Source: Clostridium sp. KNHs214
Lineage (GTDB): Bacteria; Bacillota; Clostridia; Clostridiales; Clostridiaceae
DNA length: 64,000 bases
NCBI RefSeq assembly: GCF_000744935.1
Contig: NZ_JQMW01000009.1
Span: 1,178,001-1,242,000 of the forward strand
Reading direction: 5' to 3'
A program made the position numbers and the translations under genes. This document shows positions 16,358 through 24,948 of this stretch, piece after piece (positions within the stretch are counted from its first letter, which is position 1; every line of letters begins with the position of its first letter). A model generated the notes under the pieces. The model was given only the letters and a program-made list of their open reading frames with translations, had not been told where the DNA came from and made no database searches.

Positions 16358-17023
16358 TTATAATTTTTTAAACCCTCTTATAAAATATCCGCTTTTATAC
16401 CATTCTAAGCATTCTAAATCTACCTGCCAATTTTTCGCTGTAAGCTCTTTTACTATCTGTTCAGGAAACAACTTATTTTTCATTCTTTTATTATCAGAAA
16501 TATACCATCCCATTTGTTTAATTCCTTTTGATACAATTTTATTTATATCATTAAAGTACTTTTCTGTATCACAGATAAACATGAAAACATCTCTGCTTAC
16601 TATATAATCTACTTGTCCTTCTTTAAAATATTCGCCTAGTCCACTAATATCCATATGTAAAAACGTTATTTTATCTCCACCATTTAATTCATCTATATAT
16701 TTCTTACATCCCATATCATTGTCAATAGCATATATTTTTGTAACCTTTTCATTATTAAGTAAAAGCTTACTTAATAGTCCTCCACCACATCCTAAATCTA
16801 TAACTGTTCCTTTAACGTCTTCAAAATATGAAAAGATTTTTTTATTATAAAATTTTTCAGCTTTATTTTTATCTACCTCTATTGTTTTACCACAATTCTT
16901 ACACTGAATCTTTATGCTAAAATCCACTTCATCCCAAGGATGAAACTTATTTTGCAATATATAGCACTCACTGCCGCAGCTACAATAGTCTCCCCAAATT
17001 ACATAATCATGTTCCTTAAACAA
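16358..17023 (-). CDS. Class I SAM-dependent methyltransferase with N-terminal zinc-ribbon-like cysteines
   Basis: 221 aa from the TTG at 17023, which has GGAGG nine bases upstream. The N-terminus carries CSCGSEC and later CKNCG, a probable zinc ribbon as in rRNA/tRNA methyltransferases of the RlmA type. Motif I is GTVIDLGCGGGLLSKLL, then IYAIDND and QVDYIVSRDVFMF. The acceptor is unknown. It belongs to the minus-strand run of modifying enzymes between 13.7 and 21.2 kb. Confidence 0.8.
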   Translation of the reverse strand: MFKEHDYVIWGDYCSCGSECYILQNKFHPWDEVDFSIKIQCKNCGKTIEVDKNKAEKFYNKKIFSYFEDVKGTVIDLGCGGGLLSKLLLNNEKVTKIYAIDNDMGCKKYIDELNGGDKITFLHMDISGLGEYFKEGQVDYIVSRDVFMFICDTEKYFNDINKIVSKGIKQMGWYISDNKRMKNKLFPEQIVKELTAKNWQVDLECLEWYKSGYFIRGFKKL

Positions 17024-17067
17024 TTATTTTTACCTCCACTTCCCTAACTTATTAACAATTTCTCTTG

Positions 17068-17964
17068 CTAGATATTATCAGATGCTCTTTTTACCATATA
17101 TGCAGTTTCTCCTAAACCTGTGAATCCCATTTCCTTATAGAAAAGTTGTGCATCATTATTTGTGTCTACACATAATCTTACAGCTTCATACTCATAATTA
17201 GCTAAATTTAATAATCTCATAATCATTTTCCTAGCTAGTCCATTTCTTTGAAAATGGGGATGTACTACTAAATCAAGTATATATGGAAATCCATTAATAA
17301 GCCCCACTGTACATGCAGAAACAAGCTTATTATCAGCCTTATGATATATAAGTGACGACCACCTTTTGGGAACATTCATAGCTTTAACATGATTAAAGAA
17401 TATATCCACACTATTCATCTGAAACTGGTAGCTTTGAGCTGCTATAAGTGGCACATTACTTTTACTATAGGTATCATAATATAACTGAGTCATTTCTTTT
17501 TTATGTTTAGTTTCCGGTATACTATAGCTAAACTCATCACCAAAATCTACATTATATTTTCCTGTAGGACATATCATTAATTTTTCTCCTCTTTCCTTTA
17601 AAAATCCATGACTTTTATAAAGATTAACTAATGATAAATCTACATTAGGTACTACAATTTCCTTATTCATATCCGATATTTTTTGTGTATGATATATTAA
17701 AGCTCTACTTAACTCTTCTTTATCTTCAAAAGGTTCTATGGTAAAAACGCATTTAAGCATATTCGGCTTTATAAGCGCACCACCTATTTTTCTATTATTT
17801 TTAACTACCCAGTATGCAAAGTCTGATTTAATATATCGTTCTATTTCTCCCTTAAACGTTAAAGGCATCCACTCATTTAATTGACTTAATCTATATATAG
17901 CATGATATGTTGCCCATTGTCTTATATCTGCTTTTATAATTTTGTACTCACTAAAATTATACAT
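17068..17964 (-). CDS. GNAT acetyltransferase with tandem domains
   Basis: 298 aa from the ATG at 17964, where GTGAGGA provides the ribosome site; an upstream GTG would overlap that site. The C-terminal half is a clear GNAT domain: LDLVVHPHFQRNGLARKMIM (acetyl-CoA loop) and NNDAQLFYKEMGFTGLG. The N-terminal half (about 1-150) looks like a degenerate GNAT repeat ending in VNLYKSHGFLKERGEK. The acceptor is unknown. A 32-codon ORF lies between it and the HD hydrolase gene upstream. Confidence 0.82.
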   Translation of the reverse strand: MYNFSEYKIIKADIRQWATYHAIYRLSQLNEWMPLTFKGEIERYIKSDFAYWVVKNNRKIGGALIKPNMLKCVFTIEPFEDKEELSRALIYHTQKISDMNKEIVVPNVDLSLVNLYKSHGFLKERGEKLMICPTGKYNVDFGDEFSYSIPETKHKKEMTQLYYDTYSKSNVPLIAAQSYQFQMNSVDIFFNHVKAMNVPKRWSSLIYHKADNKLVSACTVGLINGFPYILDLVVHPHFQRNGLARKMIMRLLNLANYEYEAVRLCVDTNNDAQLFYKEMGFTGLGETAYMVKRASDNI

Positions 17965-17987
17965 AATTTTTTTCCTCACTTTCGCAT

Positions 17988-18086
17988 TTATGCACTAAAC
18001 TTGTTTTTCTTTTTTAAAATATTCTTCACATCTACTGATCCATCTCTATATTTAATATTACTTTCTGTTGCTCTATAAAAGTCCAT
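17988..18086 (-). CDS. Small ORF, 32 aa, coupled to the HD hydrolase gene
   Basis: ATG at 18086, one base after the TAA of the HD gene, with GAGGG nine bases upstream inside that gene's end. It encodes MDFYRATESNIKYRDGSV..., ending in the basic tail ILKKKNKFSA, and stops 24 bases before the GNAT start. Stop-start spacing and ribosome site suggest translation by coupling. It could be a microprotein or the relic of a longer gene. I do not recognise it. Confidence 0.4.
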   Translation of the reverse strand: MDFYRATESNIKYRDGSVDVKNILKKKNKFSA

Positions 18087-18087
18087 T

Positions 18088-18720
18088 TTATTTATCCCTC
18101 ACTATACATACATTTTTTGATAAATCTTTATAAGCCTCTTCAAGCCAAGGGTGCATAACTAAAAGTTTATGTCTATTTTTCCATTGATACTTCAAATATG
18201 CAAATACACCCATTTCTAATGATTTATTTAATCCATTTTCAACTTCTTCTATATATGGTGGTATCCCATCTTGATCCCATTCTATTTTATCAGCAATAAA
18301 TAAAATCTTATCTACTTTAGATGCTTCCTTTTTAAGTGTAGTGTGACATTCAATGGCACTTAAAATTTCATGTGAATTTATATTAAATATTTCTTTTGCC
18401 ATAGCTTTTGATATCTTTTGATGTAAAATCAATGGTACCTTCTCTTCTTCAGGCAAAATATCCACTCCTAGAGATTTTGATATAAAAAGTCTTCGATCAT
18501 TTGGATAAACACCACCAATATCATGTAATAATCCTGCTATTTCTACATGTTCCTCATTAGCACCATACTGTTTCGCTAAAACCTTACACATTTTGGCTAC
18601 TCTTTGAGAATGCTCTGCTATTCTAAATCTATTTTGCTTTGTTAAGAAGTTATAAGTATCTTTTTTTAAATCACCTGTAAATTCTAATTCTTTAAATAAA
18701 TCTATAAATATATCTCTCAT
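18088..18720 (-). CDS. HD-domain hydrolase, YqeK-like
   Basis: 210 aa. HD metal ligands are in RIAEHSQRVAKM, GLLHDIGGVYP, a His in IECHTTLKKEASKVDKILF and Asp in IADKIEWDQDGIPPY. The IxxHTT...IADxIE layout is that of YqeK, a diadenosine-tetraphosphate hydrolase family, though the true yqeK normally sits beside nadD, which is absent here. It is probably a nucleotide phosphohydrolase paralogue. The gene ends one base before a 32-codon ORF. Confidence 0.75.
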   Translation of the reverse strand: MRDIFIDLFKELEFTGDLKKDTYNFLTKQNRFRIAEHSQRVAKMCKVLAKQYGANEEHVEIAGLLHDIGGVYPNDRRLFISKSLGVDILPEEEKVPLILHQKISKAMAKEIFNINSHEILSAIECHTTLKKEASKVDKILFIADKIEWDQDGIPPYIEEVENGLNKSLEMGVFAYLKYQWKNRHKLLVMHPWLEEAYKDLSKNVCIVRDK

Positions 18721-18752
18721 TTACATCCCGCCTTACATAAATTTCACTTCTT

Positions 18753-19322
18753 TTACACAATTTCTTCAAATCTCTCTTTAGTCATTCTAAAACTAATGCT
18801 TTCTTCTGCACTAGAAATCACTTCAAATCCAAATTTCTTTAAAGCCTGCTGCCCATTTACATTTATCACTTCGTCCAACATAACCTCTCCACCAAATTCA
18901 TAAAAGTAGTATTTTAACATAAGTTTCATGGCCTCATTGGCATAACCCCTGCCCCTATATTTACTTTCTATCTTTATGTTAAACTCAGCAGTTTTATTTA
19001 TTTCATCATATCTATGAAAACTAACTTCCCCAACACTTTGGTGCTCATTATTGTAAATGAGACAATAAAAGTTCCTTCCATCTCCCGGTTCTACCATTTT
19101 CTTATACCAACTATCCCATTTTTCTTTAGAAAAATCTAAAGCTCCGCCTACATCTTTCATAGTTTCCTCATTGGCCCAAAGTTTTTTCACATAAGTTAAT
19201 TCATAAAACTGGGGCTTTTTTATATAAATTAAATTACCTTCTCTTTTAAAACATCTCTTCTTTAAAATAACCTCTGATACTTTTTCTAATTCTCCAGTTT
19301 TAACGTTTCCTATTTTTAACAT
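18753..19322 (-). CDS. GNAT acetyltransferase, RimJ/RimL type
   Basis: 189 aa from the ATG at 19322; GGGAGG six bases upstream favours it over an ATG two codons earlier that touches that site. After about 35 extra N-terminal residues the GNAT domain shows FNIKIESKYRGRGYANEAMK (R-G-x-G-x-A loop) and GQQALKKFGFEVIS. RimJ/RimL-like enzymes acetylate protein N-termini or small amines; the acceptor is unknown here. Confidence 0.82.
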   Translation of the reverse strand: MLKIGNVKTGELEKVSEVILKKRCFKREGNLIYIKKPQFYELTYVKKLWANEETMKDVGGALDFSKEKWDSWYKKMVEPGDGRNFYCLIYNNEHQSVGEVSFHRYDEINKTAEFNIKIESKYRGRGYANEAMKLMLKYYFYEFGGEVMLDEVINVNGQQALKKFGFEVISSAEESISFRMTKERFEEIV

Positions 19323-19438
19323 AAGCATCCTCCCTGTTTTATTAACTCTTCATTATTTCTTAAATAAACTTTTCTTTATTCTTCATTAATTTTTAAATAA
19401 ATATAAGTTTATACTTTTAATTAACGCAACCATTATTT

Positions 19439-20302
19439 TTATTTAAACCAAGTAAATACTTCGTTAGCTACTTCATACGGTTTATCCCAATGTATCATAT
19501 GTCCTGCCTCCTGAATTTTTTTTACCTTTAAACTTGTTTTAATTTTAAATTTTCCAACTAAAATATCTCTAATTTCACCCATAGCTTCCGGAAGTGTACT
19601 TTGTAGTAAACAAATTGGAGTACTCAATTTATCGTAAATATCACTGGTTGGATAATAATACATTGTCTTTATAGCACCTGATGCGGTAAAACCATTTGCA
19701 TGATATTTATATTTACCTTGTTCCACTCTTATTAAATCCTTTGCAGCTTCCTCTAACAGAAGAGACCATCTATTATAGTTACTCTTTTCCAATTTAATAT
19801 GTTCTTCTAATGTATCAAAACAGTATTCATCAAAATCTTTAATATAATAATCTATCTCCTTTTGTAAAGAATCAATCATTCCTGACCTTGAAGCCTCATA
19901 GGCATAGATCTCATTCTTTATATAATATCCCCCATCTAACAACATAACCTTCTTAACTTTTGATGGATATGCAGCTATATAATGAAGTGCAATATCCGCA
20001 CCCCATGAATGTGCCAATATAAAAAAACTATTTTTTGTTATGCTCGAAACAATTTTATCAATCCATTTAACCATGTTAGGCATTTCATAGTCTTCTTCTT
20101 TTAAAAATCCAGATATTTTTCCGTGTCCTGGTAAATCTATAGATATAATATGATATTCATTCTTCAATAACTCACCTAATTCAATAAAACTGAGGCTTGT
20201 ACTACCTAAACCATGAAAACATATAATTTTGGGATTTTGGTGATTTCCCCACTCATAAATTCTTGCTTTAATTCCTTCTCTATTTATATAAATTTCCTTC
20301 AT
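19439..20302 (-). CDS. Alpha/beta hydrolase
   Basis: 287 aa from the ATG at 20302 with GAAGGAG six bases upstream; an earlier in-frame TTG lies within that site. The oxyanion HG is in IICFHGLGSTSLSF, the nucleophile Ser in ILAHSWGADIALHY, and the catalytic His in EAGHMIHWDKP. The Asp is probably near LLQSTLPE, where the usual Asp is not obvious. The fold covers esterases, lactonases and haloalkane-type enzymes; the substrate cannot be named. Confidence 0.85.
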   Translation of the reverse strand: MKEIYINREGIKARIYEWGNHQNPKIICFHGLGSTSLSFIELGELLKNEYHIISIDLPGHGKISGFLKEEDYEMPNMVKWIDKIVSSITKNSFFILAHSWGADIALHYIAAYPSKVKKVMLLDGGYYIKNEIYAYEASRSGMIDSLQKEIDYYIKDFDEYCFDTLEEHIKLEKSNYNRWSLLLEEAAKDLIRVEQGKYKYHANGFTASGAIKTMYYYPTSDIYDKLSTPICLLQSTLPEAMGEIRDILVGKFKIKTSLKVKKIQEAGHMIHWDKPYEVANEVFTWFK

Positions 20303-20345
20303 AGTTTTCTCCTTCAAGCAAATTTAATTCTTATTATAAATACTC

Positions 20346-21185
20346 CTATCCTATAAATTTTCTATGGACATGTATAATTTGCAAAGTCTCAAACCCAAGT
20401 GATTTGTATAACTTATCTGCCTTTTCATTTCCATCTATATAACAAAGATAAATTGATTGTACACCTTCACTTAAAGCCTTATTAATAGCAAATTGAGTAG
20501 CCTTTTTCCCATAACCCATGCCTTGATAAGCTGGTGGCACCATTATATTATCTATATATCCATTCTTTACTGTAGTACATGCTATTATCTCATCCTTATC
20601 TAATGCAATGTATATTGAATCTTTCTCATTTAAAAAATTTTTTCTGTCTTCCTTGGACATTGGAATAAAATATGGTTTGAAATCATACTCCTTACGCAAA
20701 TCATAAAAACATTCTTGTCTGCATTTTGCATATTGCTCATAATACTTGTCCTCATAATTTACAAAGCTAATATCTATATTGTGTTGAACTGATCCTTTAT
20801 AGAATAAGTTTGGGCATCCATACCACTTTTGATATCCCAGCCTTTCATAAAAGAGAGTAGGATCTTTAATATCTACCCTAAATTCCGTAACTAAAACACT
20901 GGGTTTTTCCTGCTCTAAATATCTAAATAATTCCTCATATAGTGCTGTACCAATGCCCTTTCTCCTTTCCTTAATATCCACATAAACTTCAACATTCCAT
21001 TCATTTTTTCCTTCTGCTCTCTTTACTGCATACGCAAAGCCTTTTATAACTGCATCATCATAAACTAAGAATTTCTCTGATTGGCTTTGTATATCTTTAA
21101 TTACATCTATTTCGTCTATAATATCTCCTCTGCTAATTATTTCATTAATCGCTCCTACATCTTTTAACTTAAAATCTCTTATCAT
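20346..21185 (-). CDS. GNAT acetyltransferase, two domains
   Basis: 279 aa with two GNAT modules: VEVYVDIKERRKGIGTALYE (first acetyl-CoA loop) and NIMVPPAYQGMGYGKKATQF (second), each followed by a YxxLGF-like end (LFYERLGYQKWYG and ADKLYKSLGFETL). GGGGAG precedes the ATG. It is the fourth acetyltransferase of the minus-strand run and the most upstream gene of it. The acceptor is unknown; tandem GNATs often keep only one active site. Confidence 0.85.
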   Translation of the reverse strand: MIRDFKLKDVGAINEIISRGDIIDEIDVIKDIQSQSEKFLVYDDAVIKGFAYAVKRAEGKNEWNVEVYVDIKERRKGIGTALYEELFRYLEQEKPSVLVTEFRVDIKDPTLFYERLGYQKWYGCPNLFYKGSVQHNIDISFVNYEDKYYEQYAKCRQECFYDLRKEYDFKPYFIPMSKEDRKNFLNEKDSIYIALDKDEIIACTTVKNGYIDNIMVPPAYQGMGYGKKATQFAINKALSEGVQSIYLCYIDGNEKADKLYKSLGFETLQIIHVHRKFIG

Positions 21186-21400
21186 AGTAAACTCCCCTAT
21201 TTTTTAATATGCTTTAACAATTTAATAAATTTATTACTTTTATTTTTTTATGCTTTTTAAATATTTGATAACCATCTCCTAAAAAAAATTAAGGATGCAC
21301 ATGAACATACATTCATTTACATCCCCTTCCTATTCAATATCATATATGTACGATTTTAATGATAAATAGAATCATTAAACATATACTATTGAAAATAAAA

Positions 21401-21428
21401 AAACTGTGCTATCAAAGACAACACAGTT
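21401..21428 (-). terminator. Terminator-like hairpin
   Basis: AACTGTG and CACAGTT flank a 13-base loop; on the minus strand TTTTTTTA follows. No minus-strand gene lies directly before it, so it may end an untranslated RNA from the 21.4-22.1 kb region. Confidence 0.5.
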
Positions 21429-21995
21429 GTAACTCCAAATTATTAAGAAAGTTAAAGCTGAGAAGTAGTCCATTTTTTAAACCTAATAACATATCAATAT
21501 TAAAGGGTTTATTAACCCTTTCAATACATTTAGTACTTTACAAATATTCACTTCTCTATTTATAACTTATCCTAATATAAAATTAAGGAATTGTAATTGA
21601 TGTTGTTCTTAATCTCTATTACTAAAATCTTAAAATTCATAGCAAACAAAGCCAATTAATCCATAGCTACTTATAAAGTCAATGTTGTTTTAATCAATTA
21701 AGATAACCTTTTTTAGGTATACAAAAAACTAACTACATAAGTTTATAAAAAACTATTATATTTCTGCCATGATTTTATTATTAGATTTTAAATTCACTAG
21801 AATAAAAACAACGCACCAATCATTTCCTAATTCCCCTTTAAATCAAATATTTTTAATAAATTTAGTATATTATACATTTTACTATAAGTCAATGAATTTA
21901 TTTTCAATATTCTTAATATTTACATATTTTTTTGCTATTTTTCTTCTAGGCTATGTTTTAGAACAATGCTTTATTATCATATTATTCATATATTG

Positions 21996-22067
21996 AACAA
22001 TATAGGTGTCATTCCCTCCTATATTGTTTATAAACTACATTTCAAGATTATGTTAAACATAATCTTG
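21996..22067. other. Two tandem perfect hairpins, one enclosing a ribosome-site-like loop
   Basis: AACAATATAGG pairs with CCTATATTGTT (21996-22006 and 22018-22028), and CAAGATTATG with CATAATCTTG (22043-22052 and 22058-22067), the latter followed by TTTTAC on the plus strand. Read on the minus strand, the first hairpin presents AGGAGGGAATG at its loop. These could be terminators on either strand or parts of a small RNA. Confidence 0.45.
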
Positions 22068-22164
22068 TTTTACTATATTGAAGTCTTTTTTTTCCATAGC
22101 TCCTTAATAGTTACATATGTAAATTTAGGTTAATGATAATAATACTAAAATTCTATTACCATTT

Positions 22165-22992
22165 TTATTTCAACGTGCTAGCTGCAAGAGTAGTAAGTCC
22201 AGCTCTCATCTTATAAGCTTCAACTATATCTTTTGCTTTATATCTAATCTTATTTGCCTCAATAAGTTCTACTCCTGGAATAAATAAGGTAGCTTCAGCC
22301 ATGCCGCTATTTAGGAATGCCATTTCTAGTTCCACTGGCCCTTCAATTTTGCAAGGCTCTATTATATCTTTATAATTTGAAGAAAGTACTTTTTTAGTAG
22401 CCTCCTCTAACATTTTGTGTACCTTTTTAGGTTGTACACATTCTGCAGTATATCTGCTGTGTGCTTTTTTAACTACTACTGTTTCTATTTTTTCATTAAA
22501 TGCATTTACTTGGTCTGAAAGCACATTATCACCAGATACCATAACCACAGGCACTCCAAAATGTCCTGCTAAAAGAGAATTAAACTCAGATTCTCCAAAT
22601 ACTCTTCCATTTATTTTTACTTCTGAAATTACAATTCCATAGTATGTGTGTGAAAGCACACCAGGTGTATTATGCCTAGCATGATATCCTATAAGCATTA
22701 CAGCATCAAAACTTTCATCTAATCCTTCCATCATTCCATAAAGTTTCTTATTTCCAGATATAAGTCTTGCATCTTCATCTAAATCCTCAATAATTATGTT
22801 TGTCATAGGACCGTGAGAATCATTTACTAATATATCACAAGCTCCTGCAGCCTTTGCTCCCCTTATTACTGCGTTAACTTCTTCAGTCATGAGTCTTCTT
22901 GCTCTTTCGTAATCATGACCTGTTTCTATAGTTTGACTTCCTTTAACTACACCACTTATCCCCTCTATATCTGCTGATATGTAAATTTTCAT
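22165..22992 (-). CDS. M55 family D-aminopeptidase, DppA-like
   Basis: 275 aa, full length. Zinc ligands of DppA align exactly in number: D8 and E10 in ISADIEGISG, H60 in NDSHGP, H104 in IGYHARHNTPG, and E134 in GRVFGESEFN; the catalytic H115 follows in GVLSHTYYG. The family removes N-terminal D-amino acids from short peptides such as D-Ala-D-Ala and forms cytoplasmic decamers. A GGAGGG site precedes the ATG. It is transcribed alone. Confidence 0.92.
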   Translation of the reverse strand: MKIYISADIEGISGVVKGSQTIETGHDYERARRLMTEEVNAVIRGAKAAGACDILVNDSHGPMTNIIIEDLDEDARLISGNKKLYGMMEGLDESFDAVMLIGYHARHNTPGVLSHTYYGIVISEVKINGRVFGESEFNSLLAGHFGVPVVMVSGDNVLSDQVNAFNEKIETVVVKKAHSRYTAECVQPKKVHKMLEEATKKVLSSNYKDIIEPCKIEGPVELEMAFLNSGMAEATLFIPGVELIEANKIRYKAKDIVEAYKMRAGLTTLAASTLK

Positions 22993-23045
22993 GTTCTTCC
23001 CTCCATTTTATTATTTCTAATATATTTTAATGAAATAACACTAAG

Positions 23046-23213
23046 ATGATTATCCCACAAAAAGCATTACATTATTTTAATTATGAAATTTCTCTGGAAT
23101 GACTTTCATAAGAAGCCAAGAAACTGTTTAAATTTATTGTTCCGAGCTCTTATGTAAGTCATGGAGGAGAAATTTCATAATTCAGCACATTGTATCCTTT
23201 TGTGTTTAATCAC
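23046..23213. repeat. MITE, family B (168-bp internally deleted copy)
   Basis: It begins ATGATTATCCCACAAAAAGC and ends ...TTTTGTGTTTAATCAC, the termini of family B, with inner arms AATTATGAAATTTCTC and GAGAAATTTCATAATT. Compared with 26750-27064 it lacks the central 147 bases. No matching flanking duplication remains. It sits upstream of both the dppA-like gene and the helicase gene. Confidence 0.85.
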
Positions 23214-23454
23214 TAATAAAAAATTGTTTTTATTGTGAATTTTATAAATATATATTCTATATTACCTTTATTTTGTTATAAATTCAATTGTATTTAAAAT
23301 ATCTGTTTAGGTGATAAGATGTACTTGAGTTCTAGTAGCAAGTGAAAATATATTTAGTAATACCTTTTTCTATGTATACTGGCTTATATAAAATACATTA
23401 TTGTGATAAAATACATTATGACTAAATAAATTATAAAGGAGTCAAGGATAACTT

Positions 23455-24681
23455 ATGACAAATTCATTCAATACATTAAATTTAAACCAAAATTTAATAG
23501 AAGCGTTAAAAAAACAGGGTATCGAAAAGCCAACGGATATTCAAATGGAAGCAATTCCTATTTCCCTAGAAAATAAAGATATAATAGGTGAATCTCAAAC
23601 CGGCAGTGGAAAGACACTGGCTTATTTACTTCCTATATTTCAAAAGATACATAGTGATAAAAGAGAAATGCAAGCAATAGTCTTAGCTCCAACTCATGAG
23701 CTAGCTATGCAAATAGATAAACAAATAAAACTTTTGTCAGAAAACTCGGGACTTGGTGTAACCTCTGCCACTATAATAGGTGAAGTCAATATAAAAAGGC
23801 AAATAGAAAAACTAAAGGAAAAACCTCACATAATAGTGGGTTCCTCTGGAAGAATACTTGAGCTTATAAAAAAGAGAAAAATATCTGCCCACACTATTAA
23901 AACTATAGTTATAGATGAGGGAGATAAACTTTTAGATGAAAATAACTTAAATTCAGTAAAAGAAGTTATAAAGACAACTATGAGAGACAGACAATTAATG
24001 GTTTTTTCAGCTACTATAAATGAAAAAACCTTAAATACAGGCAAAACTTTAATGAAAGATCCTGAAATTATAAAAGTAGAAGATAAAAACATAGCTAATC
24101 AAAATATAACTCATATGTATTTTGTAACAGAACACAGAGATAAAATAGAAACTCTAAGAAAATTAATAGCTTCTACTAAGCCAGAAAAAGCTATTGTATT
24201 TATAAATAGAAGTGAAGAAATTAAATTAGCCACCTTAAAACTTCAATATCATCACATGAAAGCCTATGGCATATATGGAACTGCTTCAAAGGAAGAACGT
24301 AAAAAAGCCTTGGAAGGCTTCAGAAGTGGAAAGTTTAATATTTTAGTAGCCTCTGATTTAGCTGCCAGAGGATTAGATGTAGATGATGTAACTCATATAT
24401 TTAATTTAGATTTACCTAGAGACCCTAAGGAATATCTTCATAGAACAGGAAGAACTGGAAGAGCAGGTAAATCCGGCTCCGCCTTTTCCATAGTTACAAA
24501 AGGAGAAGTTTCTATAATTAAAAAAATTTCAAAAAACTTCAATATAAAAATTCAAGAAAAAGAAATATTAAAAGGTTCTATAGTGAAACCTCGTAATAAT
24601 AAATACTCAAAACCATCTTCATTTAGTAAATTTATTTCAGATAAAAAAAGATCTAATTCAAGTAAACAAAAATCTCGCTAA
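23455..24681 (+). CDS. DEAD-box-family RNA helicase with a DEGD Walker B
   Basis: 408 aa. Q motif near KPTDIQMEAIPI; Walker A GESQTGSGKT; Ia PTHELAMQ; Walker B VIDEGDKLLDE, where the usual DEAD reads DEGD; SAT at VFSATIN; and domain 2 motifs FINRSEE, AARGLDVDDV and HRTGRTGRAG. The tail after residue 375 is short and basic (SFSKFISDKKRSNSSKQKSR), suited to RNA binding. It is about the size of small cold-shock or ribosome-assembly helicases. An AAAGGAG site precedes the ATG, and a strong terminator follows. Confidence 0.93.
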   Translation: MTNSFNTLNLNQNLIEALKKQGIEKPTDIQMEAIPISLENKDIIGESQTGSGKTLAYLLPIFQKIHSDKREMQAIVLAPTHELAMQIDKQIKLLSENSGLGVTSATIIGEVNIKRQIEKLKEKPHIIVGSSGRILELIKKRKISAHTIKTIVIDEGDKLLDENNLNSVKEVIKTTMRDRQLMVFSATINEKTLNTGKTLMKDPEIIKVEDKNIANQNITHMYFVTEHRDKIETLRKLIASTKPEKAIVFINRSEEIKLATLKLQYHHMKAYGIYGTASKEERKKALEGFRSGKFNILVASDLAARGLDVDDVTHIFNLDLPRDPKEYLHRTGRTGRAGKSGSAFSIVTKGEVSIIKKISKNFNIKIQEKEILKGSIVKPRNNKYSKPSSFSKFISDKKRSNSSKQKSR

Positions 24682-24697
24682 AATTTAGTCAAATTTA

Positions 24698-24734
24698 TTA
24701 AATGGCTAGTGGTTCTGAACCACTAGCCATTTAA
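24698..24734 (+). terminator. Strong hairpin terminator after the helicase gene
   Basis: TTAAATGGCTAGTGGTT pairs perfectly with AACCACTAGCCATTTAA around a 3-base loop (CTG), 16 bases after the stop codon. The stem is symmetric, so it can act on both strands. Confidence 0.85.
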
Positions 24735-24948
24735 TAAAATCTTAAGTATCCCTAAAACCTAGCACCCCACTACCCCTATCTCTATCCTTAGCACTAATTC
24801 TAAACTAATAATTACTAAACATTGGAACCTGTAGAGTAAATCTTGTCCACTATATACTAAAGGTTTAAGATTTAGTACTGGTAATTAAAGATTATTTTAA
24901 ATTTTATAGGATTTTTGTAAAAAATATATAATTCATTTCGGTTGTAGT

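Larger units (their letters stand above)
21186..22164. other. Gene-poor region of 979 bases with several hairpins
   Basis: No open frame here has a convincing ribosome site. Visible structures: GGATG...CATCC imperfect hairpin (21293-21325), AACTGTG...CACAGTT (21401-21428) with a minus-strand T tract, and two tandem hairpins at 21996-22067. The hydrophobic plus-strand frame 21769-21996 has no ribosome site and probably is not a gene. Confidence 0.5.

Noticed and set aside
21769-21996. 75-codon hydrophobic plus-strand frame as a membrane protein gene
   Set aside because: No ribosome site before its ATG or before the internal ATG at MNLFSIF, biased composition typical of AT-rich noncoding DNA.
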